This document shows positions 37,351 to 49,818 of a stretch of DNA of 64,000 bases, piece by piece. Below the pieces are notes generated by a model that was not told the origin of the DNA, searched no databases, and worked only from the letters and a program-made list of their open reading frames with translations. This DNA comes from Erythroxylum novogranatense (lineage: Eukaryota; Streptophyta; Magnoliopsida; Malpighiales; Erythroxylaceae), in NCBI GenBank assembly GCA_029891385.1, contig JAIWQS010000236.1, forward strand, positions 979,501-1,043,500, given 5' to 3'. Both the position numbers and the translations under genes were made by a program. Within the stretch, counting starts at the first letter, position 1; the number at the start of each line of letters is the position of its first letter.

Positions 37351-37513
37351 GGTTTGTGGTGGTCCGGTCCGAGTCAAGTGCACCTGCTCACTTATAGGCT
37401 TCTCCCACCGCCCGCTAGTGGTGTGGAGTTTCTCTCAAGGACTCCTATCCGTCACGGCCTACATGATCGCTTCAGAAATGTGTAGTACGCTCGCTTCGGA
37501 TCCACCAACCACT
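37351..37513 (+). repeat. Hairpin island in S2
   Basis: GC-rich block with imperfect terminal inverted repeats (GTGGTGGTCCG... and ...CGGATCCACCAACCAC) and an inner GGAGT...GGACTCC hairpin (37425-37445). It shares GCTTCTCCC, CCGC, GTGG and GGACTCCT..CCG.CAC in the same order with the islands of the F LTRs. Confidence 0.65.
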
Positions 37514-38982
37514 TTGTTTGTGAATTTGTGAAATGTTATGTTGTCTTGTGATGTGTTAAATGTAAATTCATTGAAGTGATAAATTATGTGAAAAGATTTG
37601 AAAAGTAAAATGATTAACGAATATTGTTTTGAAAATGAATGAATGAATAAATGATGATTTTGCTTATTTCGCTTATTAAGTTGTTACCCATCGAGCCGTC
37701 GTGCTCACACCCCATCTTTCCCTCCACAGCATCAAGCGAGAAATCGAGTCATTGCATCGGATTGAAGAAATACTCGATGCATTTTGCTTTGAAGTTATAA
37801 TTGAGAAAACAATGCTTTAGGTTGTATTGTGGAGAAATGTTTCTCTTCAGATTTTGGATTTTGCCACTTTCGATGTATTAGGGCTAGAATGCCTTGAGAC
37901 TTTGTATTGACTTGTTTTCATGTAAATGCAAGAATTTTGAATATTGAAATGTATCTTATGTAATGTTTTCTCAAATGTAGCATGAAATGGGTTCATTGGA
38001 CAAAAGAAAGAGTTAAGTTAGATTAATTGATGTTTTGGAAACAATTAGAATCCTAAGAGTGTGCTACTGCCTTTGAAGTATATTTTGTTTGGAGTTGGGA
38101 TAATTGGGTTTGAGTTGTGTTATGGAAGTTGGAAGAATGAATTTTTATGCAGGTTGTTGAATTGAATTGAAGATTATGGTTAGTTGCATAATAGGGGAGA
38201 TGTTGTCCAATTTTTCCTAAAATTGGGAAGCAACTTCACTTAGGTTTTAGAATACTTTAGAGCTTGAATTAGTTTGGGTGGTCTGCTTGAAGAATGTAGA
38301 ACATGTTTAGATCTTTCCAATGACATAAAGTTTGCCACATTTAGACTTAAGATGAAAAAGTTATGAGAGCTGAAAGATTTCAGCTGCTGTTGATGAGGGC
38401 TGAAATTTTGCAGCAACTTTAGAAGGCTTTTTCACCATCTTAGAGGCTGATATGGTTTTTGCTTCCTTCATGAAAAATGTAGATTATCCTTCTATATTTA
38501 AAATGAGGTATGATTTGCAATTATTGGAATTAGGAATAAAAAGTTATGAGATTTGGAATGTTGATAGTTACTGTTCATTGTATCAAATTACTGTTCCATT
38601 GGTTTTTCATTTAGGCTGAAACGTTAAGTGTGTTTTTACCTTTCCTAATGACTGATTTAATTTTTTCACCCTTCATGAAGTTTGAAGATCTTTTCTCTAT
38701 CTTTCCAATGAGGTAAAATGTGTCATTTTTAGACTTGTGTGAAAAAAGATATGAATTTTCAAACTTTTGACATTGTGTAGGGAAATTGAGTTTTTGGGCT
38801 GAAACTTTGAAGCAATTTATGACCCTCTTAATGGCTAAATTAGTTTTTAAATCCTTCTAGGAAGTTGTAGAGCTTCCTTTTATCTTTTTATTGACACTAA
38901 ATTTATGAAATTTCGATTTCGGGATGAAAAGTTAGACCTATTCAAGGTAAGAAGGTTATTTCAGATTTTACAAAAAAAGAAT

Positions 38983-39055
38983 CCTCGCACTCAAAGAAAT
39001 GAGAAGTGAGGAGCGACTCGCTGAGTGAGAGTGAGTGTCGCACTCGGAAGGGTGC
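38983..39055. repeat. GC-rich GAGTG/CACTC cassette in S2
   Basis: Locally GC-rich segment of partial inverted and direct repeats (CCTCGCACTC, GAGCGACTCGCTGAGTGAGA, GAGTGTCGCACTCGG) in AT-rich surroundings, about 550 bases before the LTR end. Confidence 0.6.
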
Positions 39056-39728
39056 TACACGCTTTTTTTTTTAATTTCTGATTTTGAAAATGATAAATAA
39101 AGCCATTTTCTTATTTTCTTTGTCTTTCCTCCGCTTGACCTCCGATTTTCACGATTTTCGAAGCACTGGGTTTCTAAAAACATTTTATACCCCTTTTTAG
39201 TAAAATGAGAGTGACAGGTTTTGGTCGGACTTTATGGATGGTATTAATGAGAGTCAATTACGTGATGCTTTGAATGTAATTCCGCCAAAGCGATTTTGTG
39301 AGCTATGAGATCCGATTGAGGCGATTTCTGATTCTAATTGATCGAGAGATATGAAATTTTATTTTAGCTTAGGATTAGGATTTAGTTATGGGCCCTAAGA
39401 AGATAAATTTTATTGGGTGATAATTAGGGTGAACTTATCAAGTTTTGTTCGGATGACGTTAAAATAAGTTCGATTTGAGGTTTCTTTCGTGGTGAGGAAT
39501 TCGTCCCTCGTGAGATGCGCGTCTAGATGTTACGTAGGACGTCGGGCACGCGACTCACCGGGGAGGGGTTCCAACAAAACATATGTGTCATGTGTGACAT
39601 AGGTGCGATATAATCTTGAATATCTAATACCTTACTAACATAAATGGGAAAACGGAGTGTGGCAAACTAGGATGATACCTGTATGATCTAATACATATTA
39701 TCTTCGTTTGTAGGTCTTGATTTCTCTA

Positions 39729-39905
39729 TTTTCATGTTAAACTGCATATGCTAAATTGTAGCATAAAATCCTATTTTCTCTTATTAAATGCTAAACAGCA
39801 TTAGAGAAAACCTTATTTTCTCTCACCGGATGCTAAACAACATTAAAGAAAACCTTTATGTTCTCCAACTGAATGCTACTCTGCATTAGAGAACTTTTAT
39901 GGGAT
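39729..39905. repeat. Alternating hairpin repeats in the 3' UTR of Copia C
   Basis: Three to four copies of a unit of about 42-46 bases: GAGAAAACCTTATTTTCTC (self-complementary arms) alternating with ATGCTAAACAGCAT (TGCT-AAAC-AGCA). Copies drift at the right end (CTTTATGTTCTCC). Confidence 0.75.
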
Positions 39906-40182
39906 TATACCTTATATCCCCTATGCCATATCAAATTGATGGATATCCGTACTAAATTGTATATGTCTAAATGACATAGGCTCAAAGTCAATCTTTATAT
40001 ATGCCCAATGAACTGTAAAATGCTTAAAATCAACACAAATCTTAAGGCTTTCATATGTATTATGATTATACACAAAATAGTTAATACTAAGGATAAAAAG
40101 ATGATCATCTATATTAATAAATAACCATAATGTCATAATCCATTAAAATGTACAAACATTTAAGGAACAAATACAGTGATCC

Positions 40183-43138
40183 CTAACTACTGCTATCTAA
40201 GAACCTTAATATGGCCATACCAGATACATATTTAACAAACACTAGTGGGTGAAGTCCTTTAGTTAATGGATCAGCTAACATCTCCTCAATCCTAATATGC
40301 TCTAATTCGTTGTTACCTTTCTGAATCAACTCCTTTATGGTCAAGTATTTAAACACTAAATGCTTAGACCTTGTGATATTCTTATTGTTATTACTCAAAA
40401 ACAATGTAACAAGATTATCACAATATAACAAAATGAGTCTAGCTATCAAATCTACTATAAACAACTCAGAAATCAAGTTTCTAAGCCAAACACCTATGTA
40501 GCAGCTCCATAACATACAACAAACTCTGCATGCATGGTCGAGGAAGTTACCAGTGTCTACTTGACACTCATCCACGATACTGCACCATCTGTCAACATAA
40601 AAATGTACCCTGAAGTGGATTTGCAATCATCCAGACACATAGCAAAATCGAAGTCCGTATACCCTGTGAGGTTTAAATCGTTGACTTTTTTAAATGTCAA
40701 TTTATAATCCTTGGTACCTTTTAAGTATCTCAACACTCGTTTGACTACATTCTAATGGTCTATACTGGGCTAGCGAGATATCAACCCAACAGTCTAACAA
40801 GAATGTATTGTCTAGTCTAGTGCATACAGGCATACATCAAAGTTACCAATTGCCCTAAAGTATGGGACATTCCTCATAGCCTCTCTCTCAACTTTATTCT
40901 TTGGACACTATACTAAAGAAAATCTCTCACCATAAGAGATAGGTGTTATAATAGGTTTACATTTAGCTATATTTTGTAGCACTTGCTTAATGTATGTTTT
41001 TTATGAGAGGCTTAATGAGTGTTAAGATCTGTCCCATGAATCTGTATACCAAGGACAAAAGATGCTCGACCTAAATCTTTCATGTCAAAGTGTTTGGCTA
41101 AAAGTTGCTTTACCTTATGCAACATGGTCAAATCATTCGACATGAGCACGATATCATCCACATATAGTAATAGGAAGATAACTTTAATGCCCCTGACCTT
41201 ATAGTATAAGCATCTTTCAACTTGGTTTTCCAAAAAGCCGAATGAGGTCAAAACCTCATCAAACTTTAGGTACCATTGTTTGGAAGGTTATTTCAAATCG
41301 TATATTGATTTAGACAACTTACAAACTTTGTCAGTTGCATCATGATCCTAAAATCCTTTAGGCTGTTTCGTATAGACCTCCTCATAAAGTTCACCATTCA
41401 AGAAAGTGGTTTTAACGTCCATTTGATGTAGTTTCATGTCATAATGTGCTACTATTGCCATAATCACTCTAAATGCATCCTTCAAGGATATAGGAGAGAA
41501 GGTAACATTGAAGTCAACTCCTTCTCTCTGAGTGAATCCCCTAGCAACTAAACACACCTTAAATGACTCAACTTGACCCTGTGTGTCCTTCTTGGTCTTA
41601 AATAGTCACTTGCAACTGACAGACCTACAATGTTGAGGTAAATCAACAAGCGCTCATGCCTTATTATGCCTCATAGATTGCATCTCATCCTTCATTGCTT
41701 CCCATCACAAGTCTGCATGGGGTTCAGAAATGGATTCTATAAAAGTAACTGGATCTACAACATGTCCTTTATCATAGTCTTGCTATCTTAAATAGACTAT
41801 GTAATCTGATAAGATAGCAAGTCGTCTTTCTCTGATAAATCTGTGTAACTATATAGGTTTTTGTACCTTAGAAGCCTCTTTCTAAATAGGTGTAGGTCTT
41901 TGTGTCTGTATAGGCATAGTACTCGGGCCTTCATCCACTGATCTGACTGTATGAGAGGCAAATACGAAATACTCATAGTATTCGTCCTGCTATCTCCTAG
42001 TGGATGTAAGAATCCTCCCTCATCATGGACATAGTATTCTAGAAACATAGCCGTTTACAATTTCATTATTCTAGCCCCTCATTCTTTACAGTAAAATTTG
42101 TAGTCCTTAGAATGGTCAAGAAAACCTACTAAATAGCAACGAGTGGAATGAGGTTGCAATTTGTTTTTATAAGGATTATATAACCTTATCTCAGTAGGGC
42201 AGCATCACACACGAACGTGTGCAAGGCTTGGCTTCCTTCCAACCTAGAGTTTAAAAGGTGTCTTTGATATTGACTTACTTGAGACTTTATTCAAGATATA
42301 CAATGTCGCTTGATGGCTTTACCCTAAAGGTATTTAGGTAGGTTAGTCCTGCTCTACATTGACCTCATCATATCCTTTAGGGTGCGATTGCACCTTTTGG
42401 ACATAAGATTTTGCATAGGATTACTTGGAATAGTGAACTGAGTCACTATTCCAACTGATCCTAAATACCTGGCAAACAACCCTCTTTTTTGTCCTGCAAC
42501 CCTATGTTTGCCATAGTATTCCCCTCCCTTGTCAGATATGACTATCTTTATTGATTTTTTCAATTGGTTCTCAACCTCAATCTTAAAGATCTTAAACTTT
42601 TCAAGAACTTCAAACTTTTCCTTAAGTAAGAACATATAGCCATAGTAGGGATAATCATCTGTAAACATTAGAAAATATCTAGCATTGCATAACGTGACTA
42701 TATCAGGACCACTAATGTTTGTATGTATAAGATCTAATAAACCAGAAGCACGAAGTTGAACCTTTTTTTCTTTATCTTGATTAACTTACCCTTGCAACAA
42801 TCGATACACGTTTTCAAATCACTGAAGTCTAAAGTTGGGAGAATGTTATCCTTTATCAATCTCTCAACACTCTCCTTAGAAATGTAGCCAAGACGTTTAT
42901 ACCACAACATGTACGATGTTTCCTTTATGAAGGGTCTTTTTTTGAGTAATATGTTTAGCAATATAAGAAGAGACATACATTTCGTTACGAGTAAGACACA
43001 TTCTATATAATCTGTAAGATAAGAAGACAATTTCAATATGTCTTGCATTGATAGAAATATTTACAACTGAAGTATCAAATACAAAACGATAGCCCTTTTT
43101 ATGCAAAACCGATATAGAGATCAAGTTCCGTCTAAAAG
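40183..43138 (-). pseudogene. pol: Copia C pol: GAG-pre-integrase, integrase, RT, RNase H
   Basis: Minus strand, high to low coordinates. FRRNLISISVLHKKGYRF (43136-43080) is the conserved segment after protease. LWYKRLGYISKESVERL (about 42910) and CIDCCKGK form the zinc region, with both His positions changed to Tyr. The integrase core has ISDKGGEYYG (42545), but the Glu motif reads MSKRCNRTL instead of AERRNRTL, so the catalytic Glu is lost. RT has MDVKTTFLNGELYEEVYTKQ (41421), LLYVDDIVLMSND (41175-41137) and MKDLGRASFVLGIQ (41089-41048). The RNase H end has MLADPLTKGLHP (about 40280). Several stops. The domain set is cut at 43138 by the E LTR (likely target duplication AAAAG/CTTTT). Confidence 0.82.
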
Positions 43139-44607
43139 TGTTGGACCCCGTCTCCGAGGCCCAACATTCGGAAACACACAAGCATAGAAGACCCAAAACC
43201 GACAACAAACTGACCCCAATTTGGGTAACTTGCAAAAGGAAAATCTAATCTTCTTCTTAAGGACATTTATTCCTCATATTCTAACGATTCTAACGCCACT
43301 GAAAACGTTCAATTTGGATTAGAAATGAAAAAGTTATGCTCAAAATACTATCTTAAGAAAACAATCAAAACTGACACTCTACCGACTTCATTCCAGAGTT
43401 TGAAAGTCTTATTGGTTAGATTGCTGATCGGTTCCTTCATAAAACTTGTAGTTTTATGTCTCTAGTTTAATTTAAAATAAGAATCGACCCAATTGGAGTT
43501 CTATAGCTCAAGATATTTCAAAATCATTGAAATATATTCAGACTTTCTCGACCGACCATCACACTTTGTTTCCATTCACTTTTTATAATTTAAAAGCAAT
43601 ACTAACAAATCAGGTATAAAAAGATAGAAAATTTTCTTAGGAATCTATCGCTTTGAAAATGAGATCGATCGGAGGTCTGTACAAAAAGTTATGGCCAAAA
43701 GAAGGAAGAGGGGTCGGTCGGCCATGAACTGACCCCAAACGCCTCGGTTCGCCCAAGGGCGAGCGGTCAGAGCGCCTGGGCGCTCGCCAAGCGACCTGCC
43801 CAGTGATCCGACCTAACAGGTTTCAAACCCTCATAACTTTTGACTCCGAGTGCCAAATCAAACAAGGTTTGATTCATTATAAAGCTAAGAGATAGCTCTA
43901 CCATTTTTAAGAAGGACCTAAGAGCAAGCTCGGCTTCTAAAGAAATCAAAAGTTAACTCCAAGACCGATCGACTAGCTCCTCATAAACAGTACCCTAACT
44001 TGCAAATACCATAACCTTTGACCCAGGACTCCGAATTTAGCAAACTTGATGTCTATGGAAAGGTAAAAGAACGCTCTACAACTTCCATGAAGATCACCGA
44101 TTCAATTTCCAACTCTATAAGGGTCAAAAGTAGAATCAAAGCTCTCTGCTAAAATCTGCCATTTAGACAGCACCTGCACTTAATTCTAACAACTCTTAGC
44201 TACCAAATAGCACACTCCAAAATAGCTCATACTACATCATGGAAAACTCTACAGCTCGCCTAACACCCTCAAGGAGTCTAAATGATCCTATTCGACCTGT
44301 AACAACTCAAAATTTGGCTGAATGCACAATATATCCAAAATTGACCACATCAACCCAGAATTTGTAGAACTGAACAACTCATAAACCTTTACAAATTCCC
44401 AGCGAGCTCTCCCAAAGCAAAAACCCAGCAGCAACTCAATGATCAAAAGACTCATACATATACCCTTTTCAAGGTCAAGCACAGATCGTAAATCAACAAA
44501 TTCACATGATGAAGAGGGTACTGGAGCTCTCAATCTCTTTATCAATCATTCAAGAGTTCAATCATAGCTTTAATTACATATCAATCATTCAAGAGTTCAA
44601 TCATAGC
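43139..44607 (-). repeat. E 3' LTR, distal part (U5 side)
   Basis: Starts on + with TGTTGGACCCCG at 43139 and is read as the end of a minus-strand LTR whose beginning lies at 60700. Its style (pairs of lines resembling TGAAAAAGTTATG and CTCATAACTTTTGACTCCG) matches Gypsy chromovirus LTRs such as S2. It is interrupted at 44607/44608 by the F array. It contains a strong GC-rich palindrome (43758-43788). Minus-strand ORFs here are not credible genes. Confidence 0.65.
43758..43788. repeat. Nested GC-rich palindrome in the E LTR
   Basis: GGCGAGCG (43758-43765) pairs with CGCTCGCC (43781-43788), and inside it AGCGCC (43771-43776) pairs with GGCGCT (43779-43784) across a two-base centre. The two pairings overlap and are mutually exclusive. 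GCGAGC/GCGACC words flank it. Confidence 0.85.
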
Positions 44608-44610
44608 TTT
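44541..44610. repeat. Short tandem duplication at the F array border
   Basis: TATCAATCATTCAAGAGTTC followed by AATCATAGCTTTA occurs twice, 38 bases apart (about 44539-44574 and 44577-44610). The second copy runs straight into the truncated F LTR (TTTAGAAATGGG). Confidence 0.8.
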
Positions 44611-45263
44611 AGAAATGGGATATGATTGTGACTTGAATTATGGATTGAGATTATGAAGTGTTTTAGATATAAGATTGCGTTATTGCTGGTGTTTAGATTA
44701 GGACGGAGGTCCGATGACTCGAAAGTGGTGTTTGGATATATAGAAGTGTATGTTTTTGACTTGCAGAAATTTTCGGGCTGTCAAAATACAGCCGTTATGT
44801 TGCCCAATTTTCGAGAAAATCGGGTTATGGCAAAATAAGAATAAGTATAAGAATATGATTAAGAAGTTAGCTTTACTAAAGATAAGTGTTTAGTAAACGA
44901 TGAAATTTTGGGAGAAAGAGTTTATGAATTGAGTTTGATTAAGGGTAAATTCCTAAGGAAAAATGGGAATGGTTTTGTATAAAGAGGAAGGAATGACTAA
45001 GGTTGAAAAAAAAAATTATATCGGGTTTTTCAGATTAGTCTTAGGGCTTCCAACGCGTCGCGATATACTTTTCTAAGATACTTGTAAGAAGATGTCGGAC
45101 ATTTGTTTCAGTGGGATTCGAGTTTGATTTGCTTCAGTTTCGTTTCGCTTCAATTGCGATAAGACTTTCGTTTTTCGATTCAATTTCTGTTTTCGATTCT
45201 GTTTGCTCCGTTTCCGTTTCCGTCTTCCGGTTGGGATCCGGTTCCTGAGATCGGGTCCCAACA
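44608..45263 (+). repeat. F LTR, 5'-truncated copy
   Basis: 656 bp matching the last part of the full F LTR (50480-51123), including TTTCGATTCAATTTCTGTTT-type pyrimidine-rich sequence and the end GATCGGGTCCCAACA. The 5' 4.4 kb is missing at the junction with E. Confidence 0.9.
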
Positions 45264-46068
45264 TTGATGGTATCAGAGCCCAGTATTAGGATCTTAATCG
45301 GGCATGAGTTGATAAGAGTTTACGATCGAATTTCATTAATAAAATGTGATTTTGATGTGAATGACTTATCATGAATGACAAGTTAAAAGACAAGCTTGAT
45401 GATGGTATTGATTTAAATGATGATTGATCCATGTTAGGTTCATTAAGCCTGGACCTTTGATTCGTGAAAATGGATTGAGAAGCACCGCTTTGTGGTGATT
45501 GTGCGCTCATATGATTTTAAGGGTTCCTTGTGAAGAAGTGAAAATATGTATGATGAGTGATGATTAATTATAAGAAGTGTTAATGGAAATTAAGAGGAGA
45601 ATTTTATGATGAAATTGGAAGAATTGATTTTAGCTATACATGTGTGAGACGAATTAAGAAATACTTGAAGGATAGGATTAATGATATGAAGGTATGTAAT
45701 GAAATATTTGAAGAATTAAATTGTTTGTTTGATTTAGATGATGAGAATGATGAATTATTTTGGGAACGTGATAATGAAAAAGAGATTAGAAATTCTTGAG
45801 GAATGAGAGATAAATCGACTTGAAAGATGAGACAACTTGAGTTTATATCTATATAGGTAAGGAATATTGAATTGTGGATATAATGATGTGATATAATAGT
45901 GAATGTGGTGTATTTGACTTAAGAAGTAAGTTAAGAATGTGTATGATGAGGAAATTAGATAAGAAAAGTGACTATGATCTTTTCGAAAGAAATCAACAAG
46001 AAAATGTGTTACTTGATGATTTATTACGTATGAATTTCGAGGACTAAATTCTTTTAAGAGGGGAGAAA
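45264..46068 (+). mobile_element. F internal region, copy 1
   Basis: 805 bp. Primer-binding site TGGTATCAGAGCC at 45268-45280, five bases after the LTR. Polypurine tract TTTTAAGAGGGGAGAAA at 46052-46068. No recognised domain. The small acidic ORF present in copies 2 and 4 is frameshifted here by an extra A (GAAAAAGAG). Confidence 0.9.
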
Positions 46069-47663
46069 TGTTGGACCCGAACTTTTGATGAACATTAGAA
46101 ATATTAAAATGAAATTAAATGAGAAAGAAATTGGTGAGACAATGTAAGAATTTAAGAAAATTTGATGAAATTTATGAGAAATGAATTGTTAATTTTGAGG
46201 ACTTTGATATTTGAGTGAACTTATATGGATTATTAGAAGAAAGTTGATGAGTTGATTGAAATGAAGTTAAATAGCAAGAATTAAAAAGAAAAGTGTGAAA
46301 ATTTGAAGAATTTAGAAAGTTTGACTTTTTGGAGAGAGAATGTTTGACTTTGAGAGTTGACTTTTGTTTGAGGCAAAATTGGAGAAAATGATCTATATGA
46401 AACTTGTAGATTATGTCAAGAGTTTTCTGTAGACATAAAGTTTGCAATTTTTGATATCGGAATGAGAGTTATGATTAGTCAAAGTTGACTTGGAAGTTTG
46501 ACTTTTAGGGTAAAAGTTGACTATTTGATTTAGGTCAAATTTGAGAAATGATCAACGTGAAAATTGTAGCCTCTGTCGAGAGCTTTTGTGACATAAAGTT
46601 TGCTATTTTTCAATGTCGGGATTGAGAGATATGAACTTCGGAAGATATGCTTTGTTTTGAAAATGTTATTAAGTATAGATTTGCATGTGCTATACTTCGA
46701 GGCCACTCGTCGTATGGATTTAGTCTGAATTGGAGTAAGTAGTATTACTGAAAGTTGTAGCTTGTATGTCGATCTTTCCGACGCCATAGAGTTTGTAATT
46801 TTTCGATATCGGGACTAGGAGTTATGATCGATTAAAAACTGGAAGTTGTGTAGGAAAAGTTGATTAGGATAGAATCTTTGATTGAGTTTTTGACCCCTTT
46901 CGAGGTGAAATTGATTTTTCTATTCTTCTGGGAAGTTGTAGAGCTTCCTTCAATCTTTCTATAGACACCAAATTCGTCAAATTACGAGTTCGGAATTAAG
47001 AGATATGATTTTTGAAAAATTCAGTTATAAGTGGGTATTTAAGATTTTGTAACTTTTGCTTGAACTCCGACCCTTTTGCAATCTTTTGTTATAAATCTTT
47101 CGTCCGACATCCGATTGACTCGATTATCGAAGCGTTGGATTCCTAAGACAATTAATGTCATTTTATTGAAGAATTATGAATTTTAGGAGATTGAATTGAA
47201 GGTGATTGATTTTAATTAAGTGAGTTGAGAAAGTTTCCGAACATGGTTCGGTATTTTGCAAATTTCGGAGCTGTGGAGCTCGATTAAGTCGATTCTTGAG
47301 GCTAAATAAGTTAAGATATGGGACTTCAATTATGTGAAGGGCTCAATTTTAATTCAGTCCCAAGATTTTCAAGTTCGGAATTAAGTGCGCTTTGGATTTT
47401 GTTCAGTCTCATTAGTATTTCGCCTTAACTTCTTCGCTTTTAGATCCGAATTGAGCGCCGTCAGTTGCGTTGGATTCGTATGATCGAGAGGAACAATTAT
47501 CTAGTAGAACGTTTGTCCAAATTATTTCGTTAAGTTGCCCAAAAGTTGGAAGTAAGTTATCAGATTTTTAACTAAAGAGAGGGCATTTTGGTCATTGCAC
47601 CTCATTTAAGTGACATAGCTTAAACACAAGGGGCAGGGTTGTTTTGGAGGCTGGAGCTGTCGA

Positions 47664-47670
47664 CTATAAG
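47664..47670 (+). promoter_or_regulatory. Putative TATA box of the F LTR
   Basis: CTATAAG lies about 55 bases before the ATG of the purine-rich leader and is repeated in the other full LTR (55956-55962). It is absent from both shortened LTRs, which lose everything between about positions 400 and 5,040 of the LTR. Confidence 0.4.
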
Positions 47671-49818
47671 CAGAATAAGAAGAGAAGAAATAGAAAGAAA
47701 ATACAAAGAGAGGGAGAGAAGAGATGAAGCTTGGTGATGGGTGGAGAAGAAGAAGAAGAGAGCAAGCAAGGTCGGTTTTCTATGAGTTCAAGAGTGATGT
47801 TCGTTGGTTTCTAGAGCAAAGAGGAGGAAGAAGATGGAAGTTTACCTTGAAGCTTCATAAATCCGAAAATGGTGGAGTTAAGGTAGGTTTCAAAATTGTT
47901 TTAAGTTGAGATATTGATGGGTTTATGGTGTGATCTATGGAAAATGTTATGGGTTTGTTAATTCCATGACAAATTTTGGGAGATTTCATGTTAAATTGAG
48001 TTAATGTTGGATATGAATGTGTTAGGTTTTAGTCTTGAATTTGGGGATTTGAAATTTTGGAAGTGTATTGAGTTAGAAAGTTTGAAATTTTGATGAGTAT
48101 GGGATTTCTATAATTCATTTAAGTATTTATGCTTTTGTGATTTTGAAATTGGTGATTTTGGTTTAGGAACTTTTAGTTTGGATGAAGGAAAGAAGTAATG
48201 GAGGAATTAAAGCTTTGGAAAAGTGTCTAGCAAGATCATGAGGTGGGTACCATATTTATTTTCAAATTATAAGCTTTGTGAGTATTCTTGAAAATTTCCG
48301 AAAGTGAAAAGGGTTAGAAATGTATTGTTTGGATATTTAAATGTATTGTTTTGAATATTTTGATGACATTGAATGATTGTCTAATTGATTTGAAAATTTA
48401 GAAGAGAGACATTTTGAAAGTTATTGTTTATATTTTGAAAAAATCAAGAAGGAAGTATTTCAATGTCATTGCCTAAATTGATTTGATAAATTGATAAAAA
48501 TTTCGGCGTAGGATTATGAATGAATTGAAAATTTGTGAGAATATTGTATTCTTGGATTTTGATATTTAAGAAATTCTTTGTGTTTGAAACAATGACATAT
48601 ATTGCTTTTGACATTGTTTCTAAAGTGTCGCTTCTTAAAAGTTGACATTTCTAAATTTCAAATATTTGTGAAAGCGTGTATCGAATACGATTATGAAAAG
48701 ATTTGAAAAGTTAAGGATTTCAAATTGTTTATAAAAGTGGTTGAAAATTTTATGATTTTCAAATTGTTATGAAAAGTGTTTGAAAATTTATAATTTCCGA
48801 ATTGTTTATAAAACGGTTGGAAAGCTTATGTTTAGAAATTGTTTATAAAAGCGTTTGGAAAGTTTATAATTTCAAAATGATGTATAAAAAGTGTTTGAAA
48901 AAAAGATTTCAAATTGTTTATGTAAAAGTTGAAAATGCTATTATGTAGGTAAAGGTTGAACAATTTATGATTTCAATACTATCTAATTAGTTATAAGATT
49001 TTGCTCATAAAAAGGTTTGACAATTTAGAATACTTTTGAAATTATTTATAAAATATGGTTTATGAAAATGTTGGAAAAGTAGGATTTCTAAGTGCTTTTG
49101 AAATTAGTATAAAAATATTAGTTATGTAAATATTGGAAAATTTTGATTTTAGTAAGATTAAATATCTTGCCTTTGGAATAATCGAGAAATTTGTTATATG
49201 CGATTGGAGAAACCGAATGTTTTAAGTTCGAATGTGTTTAAGAAAAGTGTACAAAGGTTTAATTTTCTTGTTTTCAAAAGATTTTTGAAATTGCTTGAAA
49301 AATTTAGAAAGTAATGAATTTTAATGTTTCAGAATGTTTTGGAAAAAGGTTACGAGTTTTAAAATGAATTGAGCTATGAAGAAGGGTTCTGAAAGGATTT
49401 TGACATTTTATGATTTCTAATGATTTAAGCAATTGCTTAATTTGTTAAATTCGTTAAGGCTCTTAATTGTTCATTCAGTGATGATGAAATAAATGTTAAA
49501 TTCGTTGTGTTTGAAGGTTTTAATCAGTATTAAAATTGTTGCATTCTAAAATAAATTGTGAATTTGCTATGTGAGAATTTCTATATGAAATCATGTGCAT
49601 TTTGGGAATGTCAAGTTGTTTGATATGACATTGTGTTGAATTATCTGATGATTGCTACAATTGGTTCAATCTTCAATGATTGAAAGTATGTTATGTGAAT
49701 TACTTTGATGTGATGACATTATGAATGTGAATGTGTCTTGTATGACACGACACGAGGATTTGACTTTTTGAAAAGTGCCTTCGGCAATCTTTTTGTAAGA
49801 ATGAATATGTGAATTATA

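Larger units (their letters stand above)
35913..39576 (+). mobile_element. S2: solo LTR of a Gypsy-type element
   Basis: 3,664 bp, TGTCAGCCCCG... to ...GGGGTTCCAACA, flanked by the perfect 5-bp duplication AAACA (35908-35912 and 39577-39581). No pol domain is present. It contains a TATA-like CTTATAAG (about 36381), a purine-rich (GAA)n leader (about 36500-36535), a splice-donor-like AAG|GTAAG (about 36664), a hairpin island (37351-37513) and a GC-rich repeat cassette (38983-39055). It interrupts the 3' UTR of Copia C. Confidence 0.85.

Noticed and set aside
37300..37531. Short plus-strand ORFs in S2 as a gene
   Set aside because: They coincide with the GC-rich hairpin island, which lacks stops because of its composition; no protein similarity recognised.
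45268..45280. tRNA gene fragment
   Set aside because: TGGTATCAGAGCC directly after an LTR is a primer-binding site; no tRNA cloverleaf surrounds it.
47724..47909. 61-codon Arg-rich ORF in the F LTR as a captured gene exon
   Set aside because: Low-complexity purine-rich leader in an LTR; the second copy (about 56014) is frame-altered, and a similar (GAA)n block occurs in unrelated LTRs.
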